From Ignavibacteriales bacterium (GTDB lineage Bacteria > Bacteroidota > Ignavibacteria > Ignavibacteriales > Ignavibacteriaceae), in assembly GCA_020061995.1 (NCBI GenBank), contig JAGUXE010000205.1:1-12126 (forward strand): 12,126 bases of DNA, read 5' to 3'. Under the pieces are notes generated by a model that saw only the letters and a program-made list of their open reading frames with translations, had not been told where the DNA came from and made no database searches. Position numbers and translations under genes: made by a program. Below, piece by piece: positions 1 through 7,798 of this stretch (position 1 is its first letter; every line of letters starts with the position of its first letter).

Positions 1-315
1 AGATTGTTCTAATTTTTTATCAACAGTTTCTTCCCGGTTGAGTAGTTGTTTTTCAGTATTTTGAAGTTTTTGTCTTTTCTGATTTATATCTGTATCAAAG
101 TCAATTTTCTTTTTATACCATTCATCTTTAACTTCAAGAAGTTTTTCACGTTTAATATTATTAGCTTCTTTTTGTGCATCGTTAATTATTTGTTTCGATC
201 TCTCTTCAGATGCAAGAATACTTTTTTTACCAACTTTAGAATTAAAAATCCAACCTAAATAAAAGAAAATGGCTACCAACAAAACAACAGTAACAATTAT
301 TAGCCAAAGATCCAT
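1..315 (-). CDS. rny: Ribonuclease Y, N-terminal part (cut at left window edge)
   Basis: Only the first 105 codons are present; the gene runs off the left edge. The reading starts MDLWLIIVTVVLLVAIFFYL, a single hydrophobic membrane anchor (about residues 3-22). A long charged, Lys/Glu-rich segment follows (about 30-105; KEANNIKREKLLEVKDEW is typical) and should form a coiled coil. An N-terminal anchor followed by a coiled coil is the RNase Y layout. The KH and HD domains that would prove it lie outside the window. RNase Y is a membrane-bound endoribonuclease that starts mRNA decay. The ATG at 315 is preceded by a strong GGAGGT ribosome site (319-324). Lying just downstream of zapA and the 6S-like RNA supports the call. 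Other anchored coiled-coil proteins (an ATP synthase b-like subunit, for example) are less likely given this context. Confidence 0.85.
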   Translation of the reverse strand, partial: MDLWLIIVTVVLLVAIFFYLGWIFNSKVGKKSILASEERSKQIINDAQKEANNIKREKLLEVKDEWYKKKIDFDTDINQKRQKLQNTEKQLLNREETVDKKLEQS

Positions 316-341
316 AGTACCTCCATTAATCCAGATTAAAA

Positions 342-546
342 CCGCAACTACCGGGACTGACTAAACAGGGAAAGAACCCTATCATAATCAGTGTGGGAAA
401 CAGCCCGAACGTTTCTTGCTTCCTCCGTTGCCGAAGCATATTTGTTAAGCGAACTCAACAAATTAAGGCCTGCCTTACTCGCCGTAAGTCAATCTCCCTA
501 TGAGCTTAAAGTTAGTTCTTTTATGTTTTCATCACCGGTAGTGCGG
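342..546 (-). ncRNA. ssrS: 6S RNA-like regulatory RNA
   Basis: This stretch of about 205 nt between zapA and rny has no credible ORF and is richer in GC and structure than its surroundings. Its ends pair: CCGCACTACCGG (546-535) with CCGGTAGTTGCGG (354-342), 12 bp with one bulged T, followed by a short T run (TTTT). ACTAA/TTAGT extends the closing stem. Inside are GGGAGA/TTTCCC pairing, an AGGG-loop-CCCT hairpin near the 3' side, a TTGTTGAG-TTCG-CTTAACAA hairpin and a CTTCG-GCAA-CGGAG hairpin. A closed rod of about 200 nt with a large internal loop is the 6S RNA layout, and ssrS lies next to zapA in many bacteria. 6S RNA binds RNA polymerase holoenzyme by mimicking an open promoter. The call rests on size, fold and position, not on a covariance search. 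The 5' end lies 8 nt from the zapA stop, so the RNA could be processed from a zapA transcript. Exact ends are uncertain. Confidence 0.7.
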
Positions 547-553
547 AAAATTA

Positions 554-847
554 TTATGGCGGCGATAATTCCGATTGGTTTACCAGAAGCTTTATTTTTT
601 TGACTTTATCTATTGCTTGAATCAAAAATTCTTTATTTTTATTTTTTTCGAGAAAGAAATCATAAGCTATATTTAATGCTGCAATTATCGCTATTGTTTG
701 AGCCGGTTGATCCGGCAGCTCATCTTTTGTTTCATCCATAACTTTATTGACATAGAGCGCAAGTTCTCTTGCTAACTCTTCATTATCAACTAGCAAAGAA
801 TATTCTTTATCGAAAATTTTAACTCTTAGCTTCTTTTTTTCAGACAT
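554..847 (-). CDS. zapA: Cell division protein ZapA
   Basis: The 97-residue product matches the ZapA pattern. It opens with a KLRVKIFDKEYSL strand segment, then an ELARELALYVNKVMDE helix, then an alanine-rich helix (TIAIIAALNIAYDFF) leading into a C-terminal coiled-coil region (about residues 65-90). ZapA is a cytoplasmic protein that binds FtsZ, cross-links protofilaments and stabilises the Z ring. Length is normal for the family. The ATG at 847 fits the conserved N-terminus. It lies 30 nt downstream of the short coiled-coil ORF and ends 8 nt before the 6S-like RNA, so these three are probably co-transcribed. The sequence is typical rather than divergent; I am confident of the family. Confidence 0.9.
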   Translation of the reverse strand: MSEKKKLRVKIFDKEYSLLVDNEELARELALYVNKVMDETKDELPDQPAQTIAIIAALNIAYDFFLEKNKNKEFLIQAIDKVKKIKLLVNQSELSPP

Positions 848-877
848 TATGCCATTCCAATTATACGAACCACTTAC

Positions 878-1195
878 TTAAGAACTTTTTACATGGTAAT
901 CAATCTTGTTGATTAACTCATGAATTTTGTTTTTAATATTTTCTTTTTCCTTCACATCCAATTGGAGAGTGGAGGTTAAATTGTGTTTACCTGATTTATT
1001 ATCAGAAATCTCATTTTCTAACGCTGTTAGCTTCAATCCCAAAAGTTCGTTTTCCTTCGAAAGTCCCATTATCTTTTGTTCTTGTTCTTTTTTGTGTTTT
1101 TGCAAGAGTTCAATTTTTTCAATTAAAGCAGATACTTGAACTTCAAGCGATATTAGTTCATTAAGAACAATCTCGTATTTAGTAAGTTCGCTCAA
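878..1195 (-). CDS. Short coiled-coil protein of unknown function, possible ZapB-like partner of ZapA
   Basis: The product is 105 residues, almost wholly predicted helix with heptad-like spacing of Leu/Ile (LNELISLEVQVSALIEKIEL, then KENELLGLKLTALENEI), a short polar break near residues 64-74 (SDNKSGKHN), and a second helix to the end. There is no signal peptide, membrane segment or catalytic motif. The start is TTG at 1195: no ATG or GTG lies in frame upstream before a stop, and an AGAGGA ribosome site (1204-1209) sits 8 nt away. The gene begins 4 nt after the pheT stop and ends 30 nt before zapA. Small coiled-coil proteins of this size next to zapA suggest a Z-ring accessory such as ZapB, but that is inferred from neighbourhood and shape only; sequence homology to ZapB was not tested. 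Confidence 0.75.
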   Translation of the reverse strand: MSELTKYEIVLNELISLEVQVSALIEKIELLQKHKKEQEQKIMGLSKENELLGLKLTALENEISDNKSGKHNLTSTLQLDVKEKENIKNKIHELINKIDYHVKSS

Positions 1196-1199
1196 TTTA

Positions 1200-3605
1200 T
1201 TATCCTCTTAAAACAGCATTAAATTCTTTTTTTACTTTTTCAATTATACCGAAGAAATCTTTCTCAACTTCTTCATCAATCAAGGTTCTCTCGTTATCAA
1301 AATATTCTAAAGAAAAAGCCAAACTCCTTTTATCACTACCGATTTGTTCACCTTCATAAATGTCAAATAATTCAATATTCTTCAACAATTGTGATCTGTT
1401 TTTCTCTATAAAACTCTTTACCTCAGCAAATTGAATATTCTTGTCTACAACAAGTGCTAAGTCTCTAACAATTTTTGGATATTTCAATAATTCCGAATAT
1501 TTCTTCTCTTTGATTGGAATTTGTTTTAAATGATCAACACTTAACTCGAAGCAATAAACATCTTGATCAACACCAAAAACTGAAAGAACATCTTTTTTTA
1601 GCTTTCCGCCGAGACCAATAATTGAATTATTGTAATTTTTGGATAAATAATATTCAAATATATTATTTCCTTCGTGATTATATGAATCATTTAAAACAGA
1701 GTCAAGTGATTTTTTGTATAAAAAACTATTTACTAAACCTTTCAAATCAAAAAAATCATAATATTTTTCTTCAATATACCATTCTTTATTGGATGATTTA
1801 CCTGAAATTAGAAATAATACTTTTTCATTTTCAGTGAAATCACCAAAAGATGAAATTTGTGCATTCGTCTGATTAAAAACTTTCCCTATTTCGAACAACT
1901 TTAGATCTTTTTCACCGGCATTAATATTTTTATTTAGAATTAACAAAGCTCCGGGAATTAGTGAAGTCCTGAGGAATGCCATATCTGCACTCTGTGGGTT
2001 TAACATTTTAATTGGATTTCCTGTAATGCCCGAAATCTTTTCTGATTGTAAGGAATTCGAAATAATCTCAAAAAAACCTAATCCTGTTGCTATATCGCGA
2101 ATATCATCAGTATAAAAGGTTTCGTCTTCTTGTTTCCTTATAGCTATGGAGACTCGAGGAACTGTCGGAATATTATCGTAACCATCAATGCGTGCAATTT
2201 CCTCTATTAAGTCAATTTCTCTTTCAACATCGGGTCTAAATGTTGGAACAGTCACTTCAACTGATAAATCTGAATAATTATTTAATTTGAATCCCAATGC
2301 AATTAAAATTTTATGAATGTTTTCTTTAATAATTTTATAACCGAGAATTTTATCGACTCGTTCGTATCTTAACAAGACTATTTGTTCAATGATTGGTGTA
2401 AGGTAAATGTCGATTTCCCCACCGACTATTTCACCGTCGGCTACCTCATTAATTAATTGAGCTGCTCTTTGCACAGCAAAAAGAGTTATGTTCGGATCAG
2501 TACCTCTTTCAAATCTATATGAAGCATCGGTACTCAAACCTAATAATTTCGAAGTTTTTCTAATACTTACCGGATTGAAATGAGCACTTTCAATAAGAAT
2601 ATTTTTCGTAGTTGAAGAGACTTCGGAATTTTCTCCTCCCATAACCCCGGCGATTGCAACACCTTTGTCACCATCACAAATCATTAGAGTTTCACTTTGT
2701 AGAATGCGATTCTTTGAATCGAGAGTCATAAAATTATTTTCTGAACCGGCTTGCTTAACCACAATTTTACCATGATTGAGTTTGTCTAAATCAAAAGCAT
2801 GCAGTGGTTGACCTAATTCATACAAAATAAAATTAGTTACATCAACAATGTTATTTATTGAACGAAGTCCAACAGATTCAATACGTTTTTTTAACCATAA
2901 AGGTGATTCTTTCACAACAATATCGGTTATAGCTTTTGCAGAATAACGGGGACAATTGATAGAATCAATTACTTCAATCGAAACAAATGAGTTTATATTA
3001 TTTGATACTGATGAGTTTTCAAATTCAATAGAAGGTAATTTTACTTCTAGATCAAATATTGCCGCTATATCACGTGCTACTCCAATTTGAGATAGTGCAT
3101 CCGGACGGTTTGGAGTAATAGCAATTTCTAAAATAACATCATTCAAATCCAAAGCTGAAGAGATGGGTTCCCCCTCAGTTAAATCTTGCGACAGAACCAT
3201 AATGCCTGAATGATCGTTACTCAAATTCAACTCTGCTTCTGAACAGATCATTCCGTTTGACTCAACCCCACGAATTTTTGTTTTTTTAATTTTAAATCCG
3301 GATTGTGGGATGATAGAGTCAGCCATTGCCAAAACAATTTTTTGACCTGCTTCAACATTAGGGGCGCCACAAACTACTTCAACAATTGACTTCCCGGTGG
3401 AGACTTTACATGAGGATAATTTATCTGCATTTGGATGTTTAGTTTTTTCGATAACATGACCAACAACAAAATTTTCGTAGATCTTCGTTTGATCAATAAC
3501 TTCTTCCACCTCAAGACCTGACATTGTAAGTTTTGCAATAATGTCATCAACAGAAATTCCGTTAAGATCAATAAAATTTTTCAACCAATTTAGAGAAATT
3601 TTCAC
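1200..3605 (-). CDS. pheT: Phenylalanine-tRNA ligase beta subunit
   Basis: The 801-residue protein has the full bacterial PheT layout: an N-terminal segment (MKISLNWLKNFIDL), an EMAPII-like tRNA-binding domain (about 39-150, with VCGAPNV at 78-84), the NRPDALS element (166-172), the B3/B4 editing domain (about 210-385, with GQPLHAFD 265-272 and GVAIAGVMGG 315-324), the B5 domain (about 408-480, with RPDVEREIDLIEEIARIDGY), a catalytic-like core, and the FDX-ACB anticodon-binding domain (about 708-800). It forms the alpha2-beta2 enzyme with PheS, charges tRNA-Phe and clears mischarged Tyr-tRNA-Phe. The start is GTG at 3605, chosen because a GGAG site lies 6 nt upstream and the product begins exactly at the family N-terminus. 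Only 12 nt separate it from pheS, so the two are one operon. Confidence 0.97.
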   Translation of the reverse strand: MKISLNWLKNFIDLNGISVDDIIAKLTMSGLEVEEVIDQTKIYENFVVGHVIEKTKHPNADKLSSCKVSTGKSIVEVVCGAPNVEAGQKIVLAMADSIIPQSGFKIKKTKIRGVESNGMICSEAELNLSNDHSGIMVLSQDLTEGEPISSALDLNDVILEIAITPNRPDALSQIGVARDIAAIFDLEVKLPSIEFENSSVSNNINSFVSIEVIDSINCPRYSAKAITDIVVKESPLWLKKRIESVGLRSINNIVDVTNFILYELGQPLHAFDLDKLNHGKIVVKQAGSENNFMTLDSKNRILQSETLMICDGDKGVAIAGVMGGENSEVSSTTKNILIESAHFNPVSIRKTSKLLGLSTDASYRFERGTDPNITLFAVQRAAQLINEVADGEIVGGEIDIYLTPIIEQIVLLRYERVDKILGYKIIKENIHKILIALGFKLNNYSDLSVEVTVPTFRPDVEREIDLIEEIARIDGYDNIPTVPRVSIAIRKQEDETFYTDDIRDIATGLGFFEIISNSLQSEKISGITGNPIKMLNPQSADMAFLRTSLIPGALLILNKNINAGEKDLKLFEIGKVFNQTNAQISSFGDFTENEKVLFLISGKSSNKEWYIEEKYYDFFDLKGLVNSFLYKKSLDSVLNDSYNHEGNNIFEYYLSKNYNNSIIGLGGKLKKDVLSVFGVDQDVYCFELSVDHLKQIPIKEKKYSELLKYPKIVRDLALVVDKNIQFAEVKSFIEKNRSQLLKNIELFDIYEGEQIGSDKRSLAFSLEYFDNERTLIDEEVEKDFFGIIEKVKKEFNAVLRG

Positions 3606-3617
3606 AACAACTCCGAA

Positions 3618-4628
3618 TCAAAACTGTTTAAGAAATCTGAAATCATTTTCAAAATATAAACGGATATCATTAATTCCGTATTTTAATAATGCAATTCGCT
3701 CAATACCCATTCCAAAAGCATAACCTGTAATTTTTTCGCTATCATAATTAACTGATTTAAATACATTTGGATCAATCATGCCGCAACCAAGTATTTCCAA
3801 CCAACCTGAATGTTTACAAACTCGGCAGCCTTTTCCTTTACAAAGAAAACAAGTAATATCCATTTCAGCACTTGGTTCAGTAAACGGGAAATAACTTGCT
3901 CTGAAACGGTACTTCAAATCTTCATTATAAAACTGTTTTGCAAACGCTACGAGTGTTCCTTTCAATTCTGCAAAAGAGACATTTTCATCGATGTATATTC
4001 CATCCACTTGATGAAATAAACAATAACTTCTTGCACTAACTGCTTCATTACGAAAAACCTTGCCCGGCATTATCGCCCGAATGGGTGGTTTTTGTTTTTC
4101 CATAATTCGTATCTGAACAGGTGTGGTATGAGTACGAAGTAAAAAGTCTTTGGACACAAAAAACGTATCTTGCATATCTCTAGCCGGATGATTCGCAGGA
4201 AAATTAAGTGCCTCGAAATTATAATAATCAGACTCTAATTCAGGTCCTTCTTTAACTGAGAAGCCAAGAGATTTAAAGATACTTTTAATTTCATTTAAAG
4301 TTTGCGTTAGAATATGCTTATTACCCATAAGATATTCTCTTCCAGGTAAAGATAAATCTAACTTGCTTTTAGTTGAATCACTATTTTTTTCAATAATCTC
4401 TTTTTGTAAATCAAATTTAGTTTGGACATAATTACGTAATGAATTCAACTCTTTTCCTAATAAAGGTTTATTTTCTTTAGGAACAGATTTCAATTCTTCA
4501 AATAAATTTGCAATTGAACCATTTCTACTTAAATACTTGATGCGTACATCTTCGAGTTCTTTTCCGGAAGCTACTCCGTTAATATCATGTTCAAAATCTA
4601 GTTTAGTTTTCTCTATTATCTCAATCAT
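3618..4628 (-). CDS. pheS: Phenylalanine-tRNA ligase alpha subunit
   Basis: The 336-residue product is a class II synthetase subunit of normal length. It has an N-terminal helical region (about 1-90) that should form the tRNA-contacting coiled coil. The catalytic core carries motif 1 (GPELESDYYNFEALN, 128-142), LLRTHTTPVQIR (163-174), motif 2 (FRNEAVSARSYCLFHQVDG, 192-210) and motif 3 (FGMGIERIALL, 305-315). It holds the ATP and Phe site; PheT supplies editing and anticodon contacts. Between PSAEMD and the GCGM element is a Cys cluster, C260-x2-C263 and C268-x2-C271, a pattern like a zinc knuckle that I recall from PheS of Bacteroidota and other lineages; metal binding is inferred. It lies 70 nt downstream of rplT with a terminator hairpin between them, and directly precedes pheT. 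Confidence 0.97.
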   Translation of the reverse strand: MIEIIEKTKLDFEHDINGVASGKELEDVRIKYLSRNGSIANLFEELKSVPKENKPLLGKELNSLRNYVQTKFDLQKEIIEKNSDSTKSKLDLSLPGREYLMGNKHILTQTLNEIKSIFKSLGFSVKEGPELESDYYNFEALNFPANHPARDMQDTFFVSKDFLLRTHTTPVQIRIMEKQKPPIRAIMPGKVFRNEAVSARSYCLFHQVDGIYIDENVSFAELKGTLVAFAKQFYNEDLKYRFRASYFPFTEPSAEMDITCFLCKGKGCRVCKHSGWLEILGCGMIDPNVFKSVNYDSEKITGYAFGMGIERIALLKYGINDIRLYFENDFRFLKQF

Positions 4629-4640
4629 ATAAATTCCGGT

Positions 4641-4690
4641 TTAAATAGAAAAACCCTCTTTTATCAAAAACTGAAAGAATAAAAGAGGGT
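4641..4690 (-). terminator. Intrinsic terminator between rplT and pheS
   Basis: Two perfectly complementary 12-base arms (4679-4690 and 4653-4664), a 14-nt loop, and a T-rich tract (TTTTTCTATTT) after the 3' arm in the minus-strand direction. It begins 8 nt past the rplT stop. It should end most transcripts of the thrS-rplT block. pheS then depends on readthrough or on a promoter in the 24 nt or so between the hairpin and pheS, where I see no clear box. Confidence 0.85.
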
Positions 4691-4698
4691 ATAATAAT

Positions 4699-5046
4699 TT
4701 ATTTAGTTGCAAATGAAACGAGCTCTGCAAAAACAGTAGGGTTATCAACTGCAAGACTTGCAAGTACTTTTCTGTTGATGCCGATTCCTTTAGAAGTTAA
4801 GGAATGCATTAATTGAGAATAAGTAGTTCCATGTTGTCTGGCAGCAGCATTGATCCTAATAATCCAGAGACTGCGATAATTTCTTTTTTTAAGTTTTCTG
4901 TCACGGTAAGCATGAACCAAACCTTTTTCAACGTGATTTTTAGCTACGGTGAAAACATTTTTTCTAGTACCCCAATAGCCTTTAGCCATCGAGAGAATTT
5001 TTTTACGGCGTGCTTTAGATGCAACTTTATTTTTCGATCTTGGCAT
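4699..5046 (-). CDS. rplT: 50S ribosomal protein L20
   Basis: The 115-residue basic protein matches L20 throughout: the [20 protein letters not shown] tail that runs into 23S r[18 protein letters not shown], and the globular half with [16 protein letters not shown] and [14 protein letters not shown]20 is an early 50S assembly protein. In E. coli and Bacillus it also represses its own operon by binding its mRNA; no operator could be confirmed by eye here. The ATG at 5046 follows a consensus AGGAGG site (5056-5061) that overlaps the rpmI stop codon, so translation is probably coupled to rpmI. Length is normal. Confidence 0.97.
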   Translation of the reverse strand: MPRSKNKVASKARRKKILSMAKGYWGTRKNVFTVAKNHVEKGLVHAYRDRKLKKRNYRSLWIIRINAAARQHGTTYSQLMHSLTSKGIGINRKVLASLAVDNPTVFAELVSFATK

Positions 5047-5058
5047 TTTACATTCCTC

Positions 5059-5250
5059 CTACTGCATCATTATTAAAACACGTTTGGCATCGGCAGAGGA
5101 AACTAATGTTGCACTACGCAAGTTTCTCTTTCTTTTTCTGCTTTTCGATGTTAAAATATGGCTTTTATAAGCCTTTTTTCTTTTGAAATGACCGGAAGCA
5201 GTCTCACGTAAAGACTTTCTGGCTCCGCGGTTGCTCTTCATTTTTGGCAT
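5059..5250 (-). CDS. rpmI: 50S ribosomal protein L35
   Basis: The 63-residue, strongly basic product begins [20 protein letters not shown] and has the [20 protein letters not shown] stretch and LRSATLVS element of L35. It is a small structural protein of the large subunit. The ATG at 5250 follows an AAAGGAT ribosome site. The gene sits between infC (27-nt gap) and rplT (12-nt gap), the usual infC-rpmI-rplT order. Its TAG stop (5059-5061) is shared with the first bases of the rplT ribosome site. Confidence 0.97.
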   Translation of the reverse strand: MPKMKSNRGARKSLRETASGHFKRKKAYKSHILTSKSRKRKRNLRSATLVSSADAKRVLIMMQ

Positions 5251-5277
5251 AGCGTTAATCTATCCTTTTGTTATTGA

Positions 5278-5811
5278 TTAGTTGATTTTTTTCTTACTTT
5301 TTTGTGGTACCACAATCAAACTCATATTTCGTCCTTCCATTTTAATAGGACTTTCAACTTTTGCATAATCTTCAACACGTTCAGTAAAGCGAGTGAGAAT
5401 TTCCTCCCCTTTATTTGTATATGCCAATTCTCTTCCTTTGAACATAACAACCGCTTTAACTTTATTTCCATCTTCAAGGAAATTTATTGCATGTTTAGTT
5501 TTAAATTCAAAATCATGCACATCCGTATTAGGATGAAATCTAATTTCCTTCAACACTGAGACATGTTGATTCTTCTTTTGGGTTTTGTCACGTTTTTGCT
5601 GTTCGTATTTAAATTTTCCGAAATCAATTATTTTACAAACCGGTGGATCAGCTTTAGGAGCAATTTCAACTAAATCCAAAGTTTTCTCTGCTGCCATTCT
5701 GAGGGCGTCTTTTATTGTAAAAATTCCGATCTGAGTTCCGTCTTCTGATAATACTCGTACTTTCGGAACACGAATTTCTTCATTTATACGAATTTCTTCT
5801 GCTTGACTAAT
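5278..5811 (-). CDS. infC: Translation initiation factor IF-3, AUU start codon
   Basis: The 177-residue product has the IF3 N-domain (about 1-75: RINEEIRVPKVRVLSEDGTQ, then ADPPVCKIIDFGKFKYEQQ at 54-72), a Lys-rich linker (about 73-90) and the C-domain (about 92-175: KEIRFHPNTDVHDFEFKTKH, EGRNMSLIVVPQ). IF3 binds the 30S subunit, blocks premature joining of 50S and checks the start codon. The start must be ATT at 5811-5809. Reading upstream in frame gives AAA, TTA, AGG, AAG, CTT, then a TAA stop, and the next ATG is only at residue 39, inside the N-domain. An AGAGGT ribosome site (5817-5822) lies 5 nt upstream. AUU on infC is the classic E. coli arrangement, by which IF3 represses its own translation. 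It lies 22 nt after thrS and 27 nt before rpmI. Confidence 0.95.
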   Translation of the reverse strand: MSQAEEIRINEEIRVPKVRVLSEDGTQIGIFTIKDALRMAAEKTLDLVEIAPKADPPVCKIIDFGKFKYEQQKRDKTQKKNQHVSVLKEIRFHPNTDVHDFEFKTKHAINFLEDGNKVKAVVMFKGRELAYTNKGEEILTRFTERVEDYAKVESPIKMEGRNMSLIVVPQKSKKKIN

Positions 5812-5833
5812 TTTTAACCTCTTAAGTTATTTG

Positions 5834-7759
5834 CTATTTTTTTTGATTTATTTCAAACTGCAATTTATCAATAAACTCGGTTAATCCAAAAGAACCGAGG
5901 TCACCTTTTTTATGCTGGCGAACAGAGATTGAATTTGATTCTTTCTCTTTTTCACCGACAATTATCATATATGGCACTTTTTGAGTTTCCCAATCACGTA
6001 TTTTATAACCAATTTTTTCATTCCTCAAATCAAGTTCTGTTTTGACATCATTCTTTTTTAGTTCTTCAGTAACTTGTTTTGCATAATCAAAATAATTTTG
6101 AGAAACCGGAACAATTGCTACTTGCACCGGAGCCAACCATGGAGGAAAAGATCCACCATAATGTTCTATTAAAATTCCCATAAATCTTTCTATTGATCCA
6201 AGCAATGCACGATGAACCATAAATGGTTGATGTTCTTTTCCATCTTCACCTATATATTTCATCTCGAATCGTTGTGGAAGATTGAAATCAAATTGAACTG
6301 TACTTAATTGCCATTCACGGTTTAAAGCATCTTTTATTTTGATATCAATCTTAGGACCATAAAAAGCACCGCCGCCTTCATCCATCTCGTATTTAAGATT
6401 CTCTTTTTCAAGAGCATGTTTTAATGAATCCGTTGCCTTTGCCCAGGTTTCGTCGTCACCAACAGACCCTTCAGGTTTGGTTGCAACATAAAAGGCTAGC
6501 TCTTCAAAGCCAAATGATTTTAACATATGGCGGGAAAATCTAACTACTTCAATAATTTCAGATTCCATTTGATCGTGAGTACAAAAAATATGAGCATCAT
6601 CTTGAGTAAATCCTCTTACTCGTAATAATCCATGAAGCACACCACTTTTTTCATAACGGTAAACAGTACCTAATTCAGCCCAACGCAATGGTAAATCTCT
6701 ATAAGAACGTAGTTGAGATTTATAAATCATAATATGGAATGGGCAATTCATCGGTTTTACATAATATTCTTGTTCGTCAATTACCATTGGAGAATACATA
6801 CTCTCCTTGTAAAAACCAAGATGACCACTTTTTTCCCATAACCAACTCTTACCCATATGTGGAGAATATAAGAGATCATATCCGTTATCTAAATGCTCTT
6901 TTCGCCAGAATGTTTCTATAGTATTTCTGATACGAGAACCTTTAGGATGCCAATAAATTAAACCTGCACCGGCTTCTTCATGTATGCTAAATAAATCTAA
7001 TTGTTTTCCTAATTTTCTATGATCTCTCTTTTTTGCTTCTTCAAGAAAAATGAGATAATCGTCTAATTGTTTTTTCTTCGGAAAAGTTATTCCATAAATT
7101 CTTTGGAGTTGTTTATTCTTTTCATCACCCCGCCAATATGAACCGGAAACAGTTAACAACTTAACGTGTTTAATTTTCCCCGCACTTGGTAAATGAGGTC
7201 CTGTACAGAGATCAGTAAATGAACCTTCATGATATAGACTTACCTGATCTTCATCTTTGATGATATCTGAAAGAATCTCTAATTTATATTGATCCCCTTT
7301 TTCTTTGAAGAATTGAATTGCTTCATCTTTCAATAATTCTACTCGTTGAAAAGAATTATTTTCTTGAGAAATCTCAATCATTTTCTTTTCGATTTTTTCG
7401 AGATCGGTTTCTGCAAGCTTGGAATTTATATCAATATCATAGTAGAAACCTGCATCAACAGCGGGACCGACACCAAATTTTGCTTCCGGAAAAATTGATT
7501 GAATTGCATGAGCCATCAGATGTGAAGAAGAGTGCCAGTAGACTTCTTTTCCTTTAGAATCATCAAAAGTATAAAATTTTACAGAAGAGTCCGTCATTAT
7601 TTTTGAATTGAGATCTTTCACTTTTCCATTAACTTCAGCGACAAGAGTTTCTTCCGCTAATCGATTAGAAATACTCTTCACTATTTCAAATGCAGTAATA
7701 CCTTTTGGAAATTCTTTAGATTTTCCATCCGGAAACGATATTAAAATTTTATCTTCCAT
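5834..7759 (-). CDS. thrS: Threonine-tRNA ligase
   Basis: The 641-residue class II enzyme is full length. It has a TGS domain (1-62), an editing domain with HSSSHLMAH (H76, H80, H84) and DLCTGPH (C185, H189) that clears Ser-tRNA-Thr, a catalytic core with the zinc ligands C339 (MNCPFH), H390 (DDAH) and H516 (VHRALLGS), and an anticodon-binding domain (about 543-640). It charges tRNA-Thr in the cytoplasm. The ATG at 7759 is chosen because the product then starts MEDKILISFPDG, right for the TGS domain; a longer reading to a GTG at 7843 would run through the terminator and into tRNA-Val and is spurious. The ribosome site is weak (AGAAGTGA). An intrinsic terminator ends about 16 nt upstream, so thrS is fed by readthrough or by an unseen promoter within or between the tRNA genes. 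Confidence 0.96.
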   Translation of the reverse strand: MEDKILISFPDGKSKEFPKGITAFEIVKSISNRLAEETLVAEVNGKVKDLNSKIMTDSSVKFYTFDDSKGKEVYWHSSSHLMAHAIQSIFPEAKFGVGPAVDAGFYYDIDINSKLAETDLEKIEKKMIEISQENNSFQRVELLKDEAIQFFKEKGDQYKLEILSDIIKDEDQVSLYHEGSFTDLCTGPHLPSAGKIKHVKLLTVSGSYWRGDEKNKQLQRIYGITFPKKKQLDDYLIFLEEAKKRDHRKLGKQLDLFSIHEEAGAGLIYWHPKGSRIRNTIETFWRKEHLDNGYDLLYSPHMGKSWLWEKSGHLGFYKESMYSPMVIDEQEYYVKPMNCPFHIMIYKSQLRSYRDLPLRWAELGTVYRYEKSGVLHGLLRVRGFTQDDAHIFCTHDQMESEIIEVVRFSRHMLKSFGFEELAFYVATKPEGSVGDDETWAKATDSLKHALEKENLKYEMDEGGGAFYGPKIDIKIKDALNREWQLSTVQFDFNLPQRFEMKYIGEDGKEHQPFMVHRALLGSIERFMGILIEHYGGSFPPWLAPVQVAIVPVSQNYFDYAKQVTEELKKNDVKTELDLRNEKIGYKIRDWETQKVPYMIIVGEKEKESNSISVRQHKKGDLGSFGLTEFIDKLQFEINQKK

Positions 7760-7775
7760 AAATTCACTTCTTAAT

Positions 7776-7798
7776 AAAAAAAAACGGAGTTGCCTCCG
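7776..7798 (-). terminator. Intrinsic terminator between tRNA-Val and thrS
   Basis: The hairpin CGGAG-GCAA-CTCCG (7798-7785) has a 5-bp GC-rich stem and a GNRA tetraloop, followed directly by nine T residues (7784-7776). It begins 8 nt past the tRNA-Val 3' end and stops about 16 nt before the thrS start. It clearly suits the end of the tRNA transcript, but its place makes it also a leader element of thrS. Confidence 0.85.

Noticed and set aside
342..546. tmRNA, RNase P RNA or SRP RNA as the identity of the structured RNA
   Set aside because: No tRNA-like ends or tag frame, no RNase P core motifs and no SRP domain IV signature were seen; the GGAGGAAGC stretch resembles SRP only by chance.
391..603. 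A plus-strand ORF of 70 residues across the 6S-like RNA and the zapA end
   Set aside because: It lies antisense to a structured RNA and zapA, has no ribosome site and resembles no family I know.
5278..5697. infC as a 139-residue protein from the ATG at 5697
   Set aside because: It would lack the conserved RINEEIR segment; the frame stays open and matches IF3 up to the ATT start.
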